The notes under the pieces were generated by a model. The model did not search any database, was not told the DNA's origin, and was given only the letters and a program-made list of their open reading frames with translations. From Marasmius tenuissimus (lineage: Eukaryota > Basidiomycota > Agaricomycetes > Agaricales > Marasmiaceae), in NCBI GenBank assembly GCA_029532415.1, contig JAQOTA010000001.1:682001-746000 (forward strand): DNA of 64,000 nt. Direction: 5' to 3'. Each line of letters opens with the position of its first letter. Within the stretch, counting starts at the first letter, position 1. Both the position numbers and the translations under genes were made by a program. Below are positions 11,149 to 21,886 of the stretch, one piece after another.

Positions 11149-12046
11149 CACCGGGGGCATTTTGATGTCTAGTGGGGCCCGATGTGCTCGTGTCTAGTGT
11201 GTCAGTGTTGTCTGTGACCGGGTATTACTGGTAATACTGGGCGGTCAGTCAAAACACTGCCACCTTTGACACGGTATTACCATTGTCAATGCGAGTAAAA
11301 GCAAGTTGTACTTCAGTTGAACTCCATTGACCACGCGCGTGCATCATCGATGAAGAAATCCACCACTTCGGACACGTGGAAAGGTAGGTCTGTGGGTCGA
11401 ATCTGTCACACTGCTGCCCAACCATGCTTTTACGGCCGAAATTAGCAAGGTAAAAGGCTTCGTGAAACATTTCATTTTGCGGCCAAATTCACTGGCATCA
11501 AAAAGATATTTTCGAGCGCGCAAAAACACACGAAATACACGAGGCAAAAAGAAGACTTTTACGAGCGTAAAACTGTCCCGGATCAATCTCGGAAGCGTTT
11601 TTACGGGCGTAAAAAGGCGAAAATCCAGAAAAACGTCACGTTTTTCGCTCGAAAAAAGTAACCTTTTTCTTGACTGTTTTGCGCGCTAAAAAAATTGGCT
11701 TTGACGCCCATGAATTTGGTCGCAAATCCACATATTTCACGAAGCCTTTTACCCCAATAATTGCGGGCGTAAAAACCTGGTTGGCCAGCAGTGTCAAGTC
11801 TCGATTTGGTCATTGACTTTGGTATTACCTTGTCAAAGCCGGTAATTCTGTGGCCTCGGTCAAAAATTCTGACACCTTTGTGACTCTTTGACTTGACACT
11901 GACAACACTGTAGTGTGTCAGACCCTGAGATAGACCATCAAGCAAAGATTTCATAAGTCCCCCCAAGGGAAAACAACCATTGCTTGGACCGATCCCACTA
12001 GACACAAGCACGTCAGATCCTACTAGACATCAGAATGCCCCTAGTG
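11149..12046. mobile_element. CACTA-like MITE inserted in the outer MITE
   Basis: The left end is CACCGGGGGCATTTTGATGT and the right end is the inverse of CACTAGGGGCATTCTGATGT. Similarity runs on for about 45 bp, including GTGTCTAGTG. It is flanked by a 3-bp repeat, CTT (11146-11148 and 12047-12049). CACTA-type ends with a 3-bp target repeat are typical of the CACTA/EnSpm group. Without the hAT-like insert it is about 180 bp, so non-autonomous. Confidence 0.75.
11203..11910. mobile_element. 708-bp hAT-like non-autonomous element, innermost of the nest
   Basis: The ends are CAGTGTTGTCTGTG and the inverse of CAGTGTTGTCAGTG, flanked by a perfect 8-bp repeat TAGTGTGT (11195-11202 and 11911-11918). 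An 8-bp target repeat and CAG-starting ends are typical of hAT. Subterminal GGTATTAC/GTAATACC motifs recur in both orientations, as do short motifs of the type TTTACGxxCGTAAA. No transposase frame is present. Confidence 0.87.
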
Positions 12047-12608
12047 CTTGCGCAACACGGCCATGGCCGAAATTCCTGTTGTGCAAACCAGAAAGCCCGG
12101 GGAACCGGGAGTCTGAGTCACCGTCCGGGTGTCTGGGCGCGCTCTCGTGCAAAACGGCCATGGCTGAAACGACGTTGCGCTCCACAAGCCCCACAAGCCG
12201 AGGAAGACTAGCCATGGCCGAAAATTTACGGCCAAAGTGGGGCTTTTTGGAGCTTTTTGGTGGGGCAACTGCGCAATGCCGAATCACGGCCATGGCCGTT
12301 TGCGCAACAGGCATTTCGGCCATGGCCGTGTTGCGCAAGGTGCCTAATGTCGACCATGGCTCGCACTTTGTTCACTGTTAGTGTCTCGTCTTGAAAGCAA
12401 AATGGGTTCTCGAAAGCATTGCTCTGTTTTCGACACGCTCAATTTCACCATAATTGCGGTATCGAGGAGCTCCTGGGGATAATGTCGAGTTGTTGAGGAA
12501 ACTCAATAGGTGCGTAACCGATAGAGCTCTGCGCTCTGATCCTCGTTCTAACCTTTTCCCTCTCTTCTAGTTCTGGAACAACCTTGGGGATATGGTAATG
12601 GCATTATA

Positions 12609-12803
12609 AGGGCATATTCGCAAATCGCTCCCAGGCAGATGGGAGCGAAATCTCGGACCTTTCCGAGGGGCTGGGAAAAGGCTGAAAAGTCGATGACGTC
12701 GCTGTAAAACCAGCCCAAACCAGTCAGCCATGACGTAGACCTCCTCTCGGCTTTCTCCGAGCTGGGCTTCGGTCTGCTCGGAGAGCGTTTGCGAATATGC
12801 CCT
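12609..12803 (-). mobile_element. 195-bp TIR element (MITE), copy 2
   Basis: Reverse-oriented near-identical copy of 10942-11136, with ends AGGGCATATTCGCAAA and its inverse. The neighbouring sequences (about 12349-12608) are unlike those of copy 1, which shows two separate insertions. That 260-bp neighbour holds nothing recognised. Confidence 0.85.
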
Positions 12804-13941
12804 ATTATCATTATCAAGAAATACTCAGTATCTTGGTGCGGTGAATTCTGGGAACCCGCATCCTTGAAGATCTTTTTCATCACCCAACGATGGGATAAAA
12901 ATATCAGGCTGACAAAACTTTGCTACAGCTTCTCGAGGCTTTGGAGTGATTCGATGAAGGCGAGGCCACTCTGAGTCTGAGTGGCTCATTTCCGGTAGTT
13001 CGACCTGATCACAGATCCAATGATTCTATGAAATCATCTCTATTCAGGGAAATCCAATCCTCACGCAAACAGTCGTCGTTCCCAGGAAAACCAGCAAGTG
13101 TGATTCTCGACGAGGTTGAGGAGCCCCAGACCAAACATTAGAGGAAGAAGACGAGATGAAAGCTGGGCAGAGGCTAGTAGGGAGAAGAGAAGGATAGAAT
13201 CCCTTAAACGTTCAGTCAGAATTTGGCCTCCGCTCAGGTTTTTAGAGGCGAAGCAGAGACTGGTGTCGGCGTAGCTCACGTTCGATTCTGTCGTCTGATG
13301 ATCCAACAATGATCAAGGTCAAGTGATGCTGGAGGAGGAGTGTATTACACGGCATGGTCCACGTGTGACTGACAGTGAACGCCGGGTCCGGGGCTTATCC
13401 TAGCATACAAGCAGCTAACTACGCCTTCGACCCCGGGACGGTTCCCCCACTGTCTGGACGAGCTCACGGCACACGAAGTCCACGGTAGATCCGAACCGTG
13501 AGGGTCCGCCTTTTGACCTGCCTCTGGAAAGTAGCTGTTGGAAATGGACGAGCGCTGATTCGATCTTCTGCTACATGTCATATGCCTGTGGGTTATTCAC
13601 GGATTCAAGACGATTGTGATGGTTGGCGTTTCGTTCACATCGGCCACAAAAGATTGACCACGAGCGTTGATGAGAAGAATGCTCACATGGAACACCATGC
13701 AAAAACGGAGCTGTGGTCCTCGGCCGCTGTCAGTCCCTCTATGCCCTATAACGAACTCTTCCTTCTCCCTGATACTTCAGGGACCGATATAGTTTGGCTG
13801 TGACTCCGGAAGCCCCGCGGCTTTACAGGCTACCCAAAAGACAAAGACTTGCGAAACACCCCGCATCAAGCCGTCGAGAAAACCCCAAAGATCTCGTACA
13901 CTTTATATTGACAACACCGAACCTCGACGCTAAGTTTACCA
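12804..13941. other. Spacer before the plus-strand family gene
   Basis: No convincing gene: open frames are short and without recognisable motifs. The last 100 bp form the upstream region of the gene at 13942 and include an A/T-rich TTTATATT near 13902 that could act as a core promoter element. Confidence 0.5.
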
Positions 13942-16900
13942 ATGGCAACATTGGAAAACTTTGGCGACACCATATCGAAAGGCATTCAGGACATCGCCGC
14001 CCTCCTTCCTCTGCTGGGTACAGACCAATGTGAGCGGCACGTTGGGGAGGCACTCCAGAAGGGTTATCTCTACGCCGCAGCAACCCCTCTCTCCATTTTC
14101 GGCAGCCTCGGAATAGTGAAGGTGTCCTTTGCGACCTTCCTTGCGACAATGACTCGACCCTTCCATGGAGGCAATTGGCTAGACGATGCTGGTTTTGGTA
14201 CAACAGGGTCGGTAGCGTCCATGGTCACCCTTGAACGAGGAACGAAACGATACGGCGCGGAAGCTCGGCTGGAGCGCCTGGTGACTGAGCGGCATATCGA
14301 CCCCAAGATGATATCGAACGTGGAGTGGTTTGGGTGGAGGACAGCTAGAGGCGGATTGGGTGTCGGGATTCTGGTGTGTAATTCGGCCCTGGGGTCCTTC
14401 ATTGCCTAACCAATGTTTTTAGCGTTCATACCTACTATCATGGAATCTTTGCCTTGTCCTAACTTCAGCACTGGCATCGACATTTGCCCTCGTACCCTAT
14501 GTATACCTCCTTCGTAACCAAGGAGACTCCCTGCCATGGCTTTTCCCTTCACTCCGCACCTCTGGCTCCTTCTTATGCGCAGTCTCAGTGCAGCTCGCCC
14601 TACAGCTTCGGATACGCCAGATCACTACATCCAGTCTTCTGCTCATGAAAATAAGATACCAACGTAATCTCTTCGTTGAAGAGTCTGCGGGAGATCAGGA
14701 GATGCTTTTGGAAGACCGCCTGATGGATTCCGTCCCACCCCATCCATCGAAACCACATGCTGAGGATCCAGTGGAAGACGGCCATCCGGAAACCAGGGAG
14801 CAATGGCAACGCCTCAAAGAAGAGGTTTCAGCACAGTTGTCAATTAACCTTTTGCTCGTCATTCTTCAGGTCTCGCTGCTGGTGGGGATGGGGATGGTCG
14901 TGGCGGGTTATGTGGGTTGTTTCAACTTGGTCAGCCGAACAACCACACGAAACGGACCGTACGTCTGGTTCGGGGTGGAAGCGGCCCTCTCTATCGCACG
15001 GGTCATTTTATGGGGCTCGAACCCTTCCTGGGATGAACATCATACCGGAATAGAATTGGAGCTTAAGCTCTTCGATAAATCATCGGCAGTATCCCCAGGT
15101 CTAGCGGAGGATCTGATTGACCTGGGTTGCGACCTTCAAGATGGCTCTGACCCAGGCCCAATTGCCGCGAACACAACTACGATTCAGATGTTTCCAATCG
15201 CCACCTCTCATCTACATGAACTGCCGGACAAAGAGATAGCAGTCCGATCCGTGGATCAGGATGCGGAGAAGGAAGCCTTCATGGCCCACAACCTTGAGGA
15301 TTTTCTCGTCGCTGCTAGCCCATACATCGGTCCATGGGAGCGAATTGCAGTAGACAGTTTCTCTGTTTACTATGCAGTTGTACTAGCGAAGGTTTCTCAG
15401 GCTCATGTACGAAAGCTCCTCTGCGCGACCATTGTTCCACATGGTGCACATTGGGACACTCACTCATTCCTTGTGGACGGGACGGCAATCAACTCTTGTC
15501 GCGGGGCGTTTTTATCCAAAACTTCGGCCATCCCCGGCCTCCATGCCATCGAGGTCGTCTTGGGTGAAGAGCATGATAGCATTAGTCGAATTGTTCTCGA
15601 CCGTGAAGTCTTCGGAAACGTCATCGAGTATTCCAATATGTTATTTCGCCTATTAGTTATGCAAGGATCAACTTCCCCTCTGCGCTTGTCAGTATCGTGG
15701 TCACTTGCTTTCCCTCCGACTCGGATATCTTCGACCGCCAAAGTAGGAGAAGTTGAGCTGCAGCGCGAGGTAGATGAAGGAGAAGTTGAACCGCCGTCCA
15801 AAATCTCACTTGTGGACAAGATATACATGCGCATTGGCCAGCTGTGCGACTTGAAAGGCGACCGCTGCCTTGACAGAGGAGACTTATTGGGCGGATTAGA
15901 CTTTACAATCGTACACCCTACTGGTTCATCACATGACCTGTTCATGGAACATGCAGTGATTTTCGACAGCGCCATCCAAGAAATTCATCTTTGCGTCATG
16001 GAGCAGTCCTTCGTCGGACGAGCAGTATTCCCCACAAGTGTTGCCCGTCGTCTTGCATTACAATGGATCCAGAAGATGGACGCACGAATTTCAGCCGAGG
16101 GAGCGCGTGCTATCCTGAGGCTTAGAGGACGGCGAACCCCCGGCCTGGTAATCGGACAAGTCAGTGCAGCTTGGGCCTCCTTGTCGAGTGAATTGCGTTC
16201 ACTACGGCTTCTCTCTGCGGATAGTCTTGTGTTGCAAAAGTGGAAAGATACTTTGGATATTGTACGTCGTGGCGACTTCCCTCCTGTCGACTGGTTGTTT
16301 AACCTCCGACCATTTACTTCGCCGCATGTGAAACGTGCATTGGATACAAACTTTCTTCCCTTCCTTACCAAGGTATTGCCACACGACTATCATGAACTAG
16401 TTAGTTTCGTTAAATCCTCTCTGGATTACCTCCATTCTATTAACTCTATGAGGCAACCTCGCTGGCTTGGCCGCATAGATCCACGAGGTCCCGGTTCGCC
16501 AGAGTTCTCTCCACCCTATACGTTCGTTGATTGGCCCCATAATCACGAGGATTTGGCTACAGATATCACGTCGAGGATATTTCTCGCCCTGCGGAGAACA
16601 GATGCAGCATGTGATTTCCTATTGTCCGTTCCCACTTCGCCAGCACCGTTGGCACTCACAACTATCATTTACTCCAACCTCCGACTGACGGCCAAAACGG
16701 CGCGTCGCCTTCTCTCGCTCTTGAAGAAGCATCGAAATATCACCTCTGTGTTCTATGACCATTGCGATGACTTCGCAGGCCAGGAAGCAACCGACGAGGT
16801 TCAACGCGCCCTCGAATCCAATCGCCAGAAATGGAGGGAAGAGGCATCCAGCCAACTATGCTACCAGATCGGACTAGACGACACTCCACATTACAAGAAA

Positions 16901-18610
16901 GAGGGCTTCGAAGGAATATTATCTGTTCAGCCAGCTGGGCGCGACTTGATGCTACAACATCGCGTTTGCGTCACGGCGATGATACACATCCCTGTTTTTG
17001 GAAAGATACTTCCTATCCTCTTGGTGAAGACCCTCGGTGAACTCGACCTCAAGTTTACAGCAATTCTCACTTTCATACCAACAAACTCCTCTGAGGGTGA
17101 CCGCACCAAGCTCAGAAGGGAGAAACAGGTCGAGTCGTCGAGGTGGTGTAAGCTAAGGTTTGATGATTTTCCGCAGGTTTCGCCAGGCCACTACGAGATG
17201 TACGTTACAGCGAACAACCAATCCACATACTTGTTCAGGAACCTCTTGATCCACTTCGCTCCCGCAACTCGCGGGCTTCTTCGTGTTTGTCAAGGGATTT
17301 TTCGTGACCATTCGAAAGCTACTCCGAGGCTTGGTGCCAGAGAGGAGGGAGAAGAACAAGACGGCACTGCTGACGCAATGGATAGCCAGTCGCCACCAGA
17401 TAATGTGGTAGCGGAATCAGCGACCGAACAAAACATCGTTCTACCCCATCATCAAAATCAGTTGCAGACGATTTCTGCACACCGGCCTGGTGGGCCAGCC
17501 TCCGAGGCACTCAAGGGGAGCCTGCTTCCCCCGCTTCCTCTCTATCGATTCGAATTTTCTCTGCGCGGTCCAGAAGGCTTTCATCACGGGAGTTTTACCT
17601 TCTCTCCCGAGGGCCAGGCTTTACATCTCAGTAAGCTAGATAGCCTTACAATGGTGCTGTCTCTTCCTACCAAAAAGCTCCGGCTGGATCGCTATTGGTC
17701 TGCTCCAAATCCTTGTCCTGAGCTCTCGGGGGCAGAGGAGTATGTTGCACGGCATGGCCCACAGGAGGAAATTTATGCCGCCTGGAGTGAAGTTACTGGT
17801 TCCGTTGAATCCTCAGGGCCCGGAGACCTGGAGGGTGAGCCACAGGGTCCAGGAGGAGCACCCGAGACAACAGATCGAGATAATGGTCCTATTCGGCACC
17901 AGAACCTGTTCGGGGTGCATTATCTCTTTGACGATTCAGGCCCTGGTCACTCCGGGATAGCGGAAACGCATGGAGCGCTTGTACGCCAGTTCATCTCACC
18001 TCCCGTCTATCAGTTCCAATTCTCTTTTCACGGTCCGAAGGTTTGTCACCATGGGACTTTGACCTTACGTGGGAAAACTCGAGATTCTCAGCTGGTCAAC
18101 CTCACCATCGCGTTATCCCCCCTCGCAAAAGAACTTGAGCTACAACAGCATTGGTTCAACCCGAATTCTGACCGTGGTGGCTCGTTCAAAGTAACAGAAG
18201 ATGATTTGGCCCAAGCAGATCCTGTCGTTTCGGACAAGATTTTTGGCATCGATTCACAAGCATCAGGAGTGCAAGAGGCAAACCCTCCGGAAGCGGAAGC
18301 GGCACCCGATGCTACTGGAACCTCACATCGTCAGCCGGAAGAGGGCGATAATCGAGCCCCACTGGTGCCTCCACCAAGCGAATCCAAGTCCGACCACCGG
18401 GAGACAAAGTGCTGGTGTCAAGGTGAGTGCGTTACTTATCCTGTCTGGCTACAGAGCTCACAGTGACGAAAACAGCTCTCCGTCGTCAGCACCCATCACC
18501 CAGTTCCGCCGATTGCGGGCCGCCAGAAACTAATAACGGACCAGATTCCTCAACCTTGTACTAGACGCTCGAGCAGTCTAACATCAATGTATATAGTTTC
18601 GCGCCCATAA
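13942..18610 (+). CDS. Large multi-pass membrane protein of unknown function (family member A, about 1510 aa)
   Basis: Exon 1 is 13942-14373, intron 14374-14422 (GTGTGT...TTTTTAG), exon 2 14423-18422, a likely intron 18423-18503 (GTGAGT...ACCCAG) and exon 3 18504-18610. Without the last splice the frame stops at 18466; the splice is preferred because it restores a GRQ-LI-DQIPQPCT ending shared with the paralogue at 42166. The N-terminus starts with a conserved LLPLLGTDQCERHVGEAL segment, then about five hydrophobic spans, the last of them VGMGMVVAGYVGCFNLV and the one after it. A long soluble part follows, with a leucine-rich piece (around 16600-16750) and a beta-rich piece. Near the C-terminus a unit of about 55 residues with the pattern GP-x4-HHG occurs twice (around 17540 and 18000). 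I do not recognise the family and assign no function. Confidence 0.82.
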
Positions 18611-20178
18611 ATCGTTCGTTGCCACTGAAAAGTTTGGCAGATTCTCTAGTGGTTCCTTCATATCATTGTATCAAATTCGTTTATATACCTTATTTACTTC
18701 ATTTACTGCTATCCCTCATATTGACTCAAGTGCTTTTCATTATCTTCTCAAGCCTATCCGTCTCTCTATCTGCTTGTACCAATGTGACCTTCGAATATCT
18801 CTCTCAGAAACCTGCTCCCATAGCGCTACTTTCTCGCTTTCTGATTGTTTTCCATACCAGGTCCACATTCTGCGCCGCTTTGTTTTCGAGAAATGCTTCA
18901 GGTATCCCACATCAATCAAATTTTATTATTTTTACCACCGTTTCCAAGTCTACAAGAAACAGAAAATTTGTGAAGCGAGACAGTTGTAGGTCCCAATGGG
19001 CGTCAAATATACGGTGCTAGCGCTCACGTGCATGATCCGTGAATACTGAATCCTCCAAGTTCTAGCACTACTAGTGGACCTGGGACCTCAAGCTAACCCT
19101 TACTAAATGCAACCACTGCTCATCGACCACGGGTCACAGCACATCAGGGACTCGAGGAATGTAACTACGTTTACAAGTCAGTCACTGACTCTGAAACTCC
19201 TCAAAACATCTGACCGCGAGCTCTCGAGCCCCCCTCGCCTCAACAACCCAACCATTATGCACAAAAAAAATATGCATTGCAACGACAAACATCTTTCCGA
19301 ATTCTGTCTGTCTTGTATATACTCGACTTGTAATATACACTAAGTGCTGGGAATATAGCGTTAACGGTAGTGTTAGGGAATACTGTCAAAAAAAAAGGAA
19401 GAAAAAAGAGACGCGGAGACGCCTGGGGAGGACGTAAAAAAGATAACGATATCTATGAAACAATGAATATAGAAACAGTGCGTGTGCGTGTGTGTGTAAT
19501 GTGGCTTCAGCAAGGGGGGAAAGCGGGGATGCGGGGGATGCGGAGAACGGAGCAGGATCCGTATATGGTGCGAAGCGTTATTAAGGTAGAGAAGCCAGGG
19601 ACGGGGAACGAGGACGGGATGAGGCAACGGGCAAGAACAATCCCGACGTCGGACAATTGACACGAAAGGACATGCTGTGGCTACCCCAAAGCCGTACCGT
19701 ACGGAGGATCATCAAAGAATGGACGGGAAGTTATAGAAATAAACATCCCAATGTAAGTACAACGCACACGCGTGCAACCCCCTCGGGCATTGTTTTTCCC
19801 AAACCAAATCGGAGACCCAAAGGACAAGAAAGAAAGAAGAATAGATAGGATAAAAGAACAAACAACTGTCGGCGGAAAGAAAAAGTCAAGCAGAACAACT
19901 GTTGTACTCGTAGAAAAATCCCAGAAAAAAGACTCCACGTCAGTCAGGCGGCGAGGTCATATCATAACGGACCCAAAAACACCAAGAGAAAGAAAAACGT
20001 AGGTGTCAGGGTAATGAGCGGTAGGTTGCATAGAGCGTCCACCATAAAATCGTCCTCCAAACACCAAAAAACTCTGAATTCCATGATACATCCTCCAACC
20101 AACCAAACGTCAAGTCACTCTCCAAAAAAAAAGGTGAACCCGACAAGACAAAACAAGACGAGCCTTCTCCAGCTCCCT
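18611..20178. other. Convergent intergenic region
   Basis: It lies between the 3' ends of the family gene (plus) and the Ser/Thr-rich gene (minus). It holds the conserved downstream block at 18983-19013, an A-rich run near 19387, and a short GT-rich microsatellite at about 19480-19498. No gene is supported. Confidence 0.6.
18983..19013 (+). repeat. Conserved downstream block, copy 2
   Basis: GTTGTAGGTCCCAATGGGCG followed by an A/T stretch ending ATACG, about 370 bp after the stop codon of the gene at 13942-18610. It matches the copies at 10738 and 41791, while the surrounding sequence is much less alike. It may be a 3'-end or regulatory signal, or a surviving mobile fragment. Confidence 0.7.
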
Positions 20179-21886
20179 CTAATAATGCCCATACGAATCG
20201 ATGAAATCACCATTCGTCGAGACATGCTTGCCGCCATCTGCAGTCCCCGTCCCCGGTCGACCCTGGCTCGAACCCTCCGTCTCCAGGCCCGAGTCCTTCA
20301 TAAACGACTCCAACCCCTGCGCAGGGGTCGTAGGCGTCGAAGGCATACTATCGAAGGTAGCCTGTCTCTTCATTTCCACAGGTCCATCACCGAATGCCAC
20401 CGAATCGAAAGGATTCATCAAAATCGACGAAGCGGTAGACAACCTATTCAACGCGGCGTCCTGTGATTGCTGTTGTGTTCCAGGAACGTGAAGACCAGGC
20501 GAGAGCATGCTCTGGGTGGGAGACTCGCTTATAGGTGAATGGGTGTCAGCCACAGCGCCATAGACGGATGACGAAGCGCCGGGTCCGTAGGGGTCAGCGC
20601 CATACACGGAGGGCGGAGCGCCGGGACCACCAGGGGCAGGAGTGCCAGGCGAAGGGGTGCCGGTAGGGGAGATAGGCGACGCGAACAACGGATCAGACGT
20701 CATAGGAGAGAAAGACGTCGGGGGAGGAATGTACTGCTGCGCATATTGGTCCTGCTCGTAGAACGAACCACGGTCGTAACCTCCCTGTGGTGGTCCAAGT
20801 CCTTGTCCGTATCCGTTTCCATACTGTCCGTACCCGCCTGCTGCTGCTCCGTATCCGGCAACGCCGTAGGACGACATCGGGTTCACGGCCAAGCGACGTT
20901 CAATGATGCTAGGCGGTCTAGGCGAACGATCCGACGCCCCGTCGTGAAGTAACATTGCCGATTTGCGGAAGTCACTGGGATCGAAGGCACTTGCGGCCTC
21001 TGCTTCTTCACGATCACGCTTAGCCCGCCAGCGACGCTGCAAATAAGCGACAAGTCAGTAACGTTCCATACCAAGCGGGACATGGTAGATGGTATGAATG
21101 AAAAAAAAAGTATAACGTCGGTAAGAACGTGAATGAAAGTCGGTTATGATGGGTAGACATCTTGGAGACAGGGTTGACGGGGAACACATACCATGAGGAA
21201 TCCAGCAATGACACAGATGGCAACAATACCACCGACGACACCCGCAGCCGTCCCGAGAATACTTCCAACATGGGACCCGCCACTCTCACTCTTGTCCGAA
21301 GTCGCCGAAGGCAATGTAGAAGACAGACTTGAAAGATGCCCTCCCGCCTGTGTCGAAGTAACAGTAGTAGGACCTCGCTGAGCAGGGGTGGTATTTTGAT
21401 TCTGAGCGGGAGGGGTAGTCTGCTGTTGTTGAGTTTGCTGCTGCTGCTGCTGCTGAGTAGAGGATGAAGTGCTCGACGTCGTTCTATCAGTGGTCGCCGT
21501 GGTCGATGTTGTGGGTGTATTCGTAGTCGTAGGTGGGTTGTTGGCGGTTGTAGGGGTCGTGGTCGTCGTCGGTGTGTTATTGTTATTGTTCTGCGTAGTT
21601 GTAGGGGTATTCGTCGTCGTCGGGGTCGTTTCTAAACATTGCAGCATTAGAAATATGAGCTCGCCGTTACAAAATATAGAAACATACGCGTCGTCGTCGG
21701 AGTTGTGCTAGTGGTGCTCGTCGACGAAGTTGAGGTCGTCGTCGGCGTGTTCGCTGGCTTTGACGTCTCGGTATTCGAATTGCCCGTCGTCGTTGTCGTC
21801 GATGGCGATGACGTTCCGACAGGTAGCAGCTGACGACGTTGAATACCCGTTGCTCGACGGTGATGATGACGGCGATGTCCAGTCAT
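20179..21886 (-). CDS. Ser/Thr-rich single-pass membrane protein, Mid2-like architecture (498 aa)
   Basis: Exons run 21886-21688, 21631-21192 and 21036-20179, with introns starting GTATGT at 21687 and 21191. All junctions keep frame. The N-terminus is short and basic with no clear signal peptide. It is followed by about 170 residues rich in Thr, Ser, Pro, Asn and Gln (including a poly-Gln run), then one membrane span (GSILGTAAGVVGGIVAICVI). The cytoplasmic tail is about 285 residues, with RRWRAKRD, the motif FDPSDFRKSAM, and Gly/Tyr/Pro-rich repeats. The layout resembles fungal wall-stress or mucin-like sensors; that role is inference. A paralogue lies at 26762-28311. The upstream region is CT-rich, as in many actively transcribed fungal genes. 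Confidence 0.85.

Larger units (their letters stand above)
11137..12348. mobile_element. Outer MITE of a three-level nest (about 311 bp without its inserts)
   Basis: The right end, read inward on the opposite strand, starts ATTAGGCACCTTGCGCAACA and continues through GGCCATGGCC repeats. The left end shows the same ATTAGGCACCTT, is cut by the CACTA-like insert, and resumes at 12047 with CTTGCGCAACACGGCC. The inverted repeats are about 50 bp. Several further GGCCATGGCC palindromes lie inside. It abuts the 195-bp element at 11136 with no gap. No coding capacity is seen. Confidence 0.8.

Noticed and set aside
10751..11197. Open frame sharing about 65 residues with a minus-strand frame at 12548-12883
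   Set aside because: The similarity is entirely due to the two copies of the 195-bp inverted-repeat element; no start, splice or motif supports a protein.
11980..12381. Long open frames on both strands over the GGCCATGGCC-rich stretch
   Set aside because: Caused by palindromic repeats within the outer MITE.
19373..19663. Open frames on both strands over a purine-rich stretch
   Set aside because: Low-complexity sequence with a GT microsatellite; no domain.
21430..21460. CTG/CAG repeat as a possible independent microsatellite feature
   Set aside because: It is part of the coding sequence for the poly-Gln run of the Ser/Thr-rich protein.
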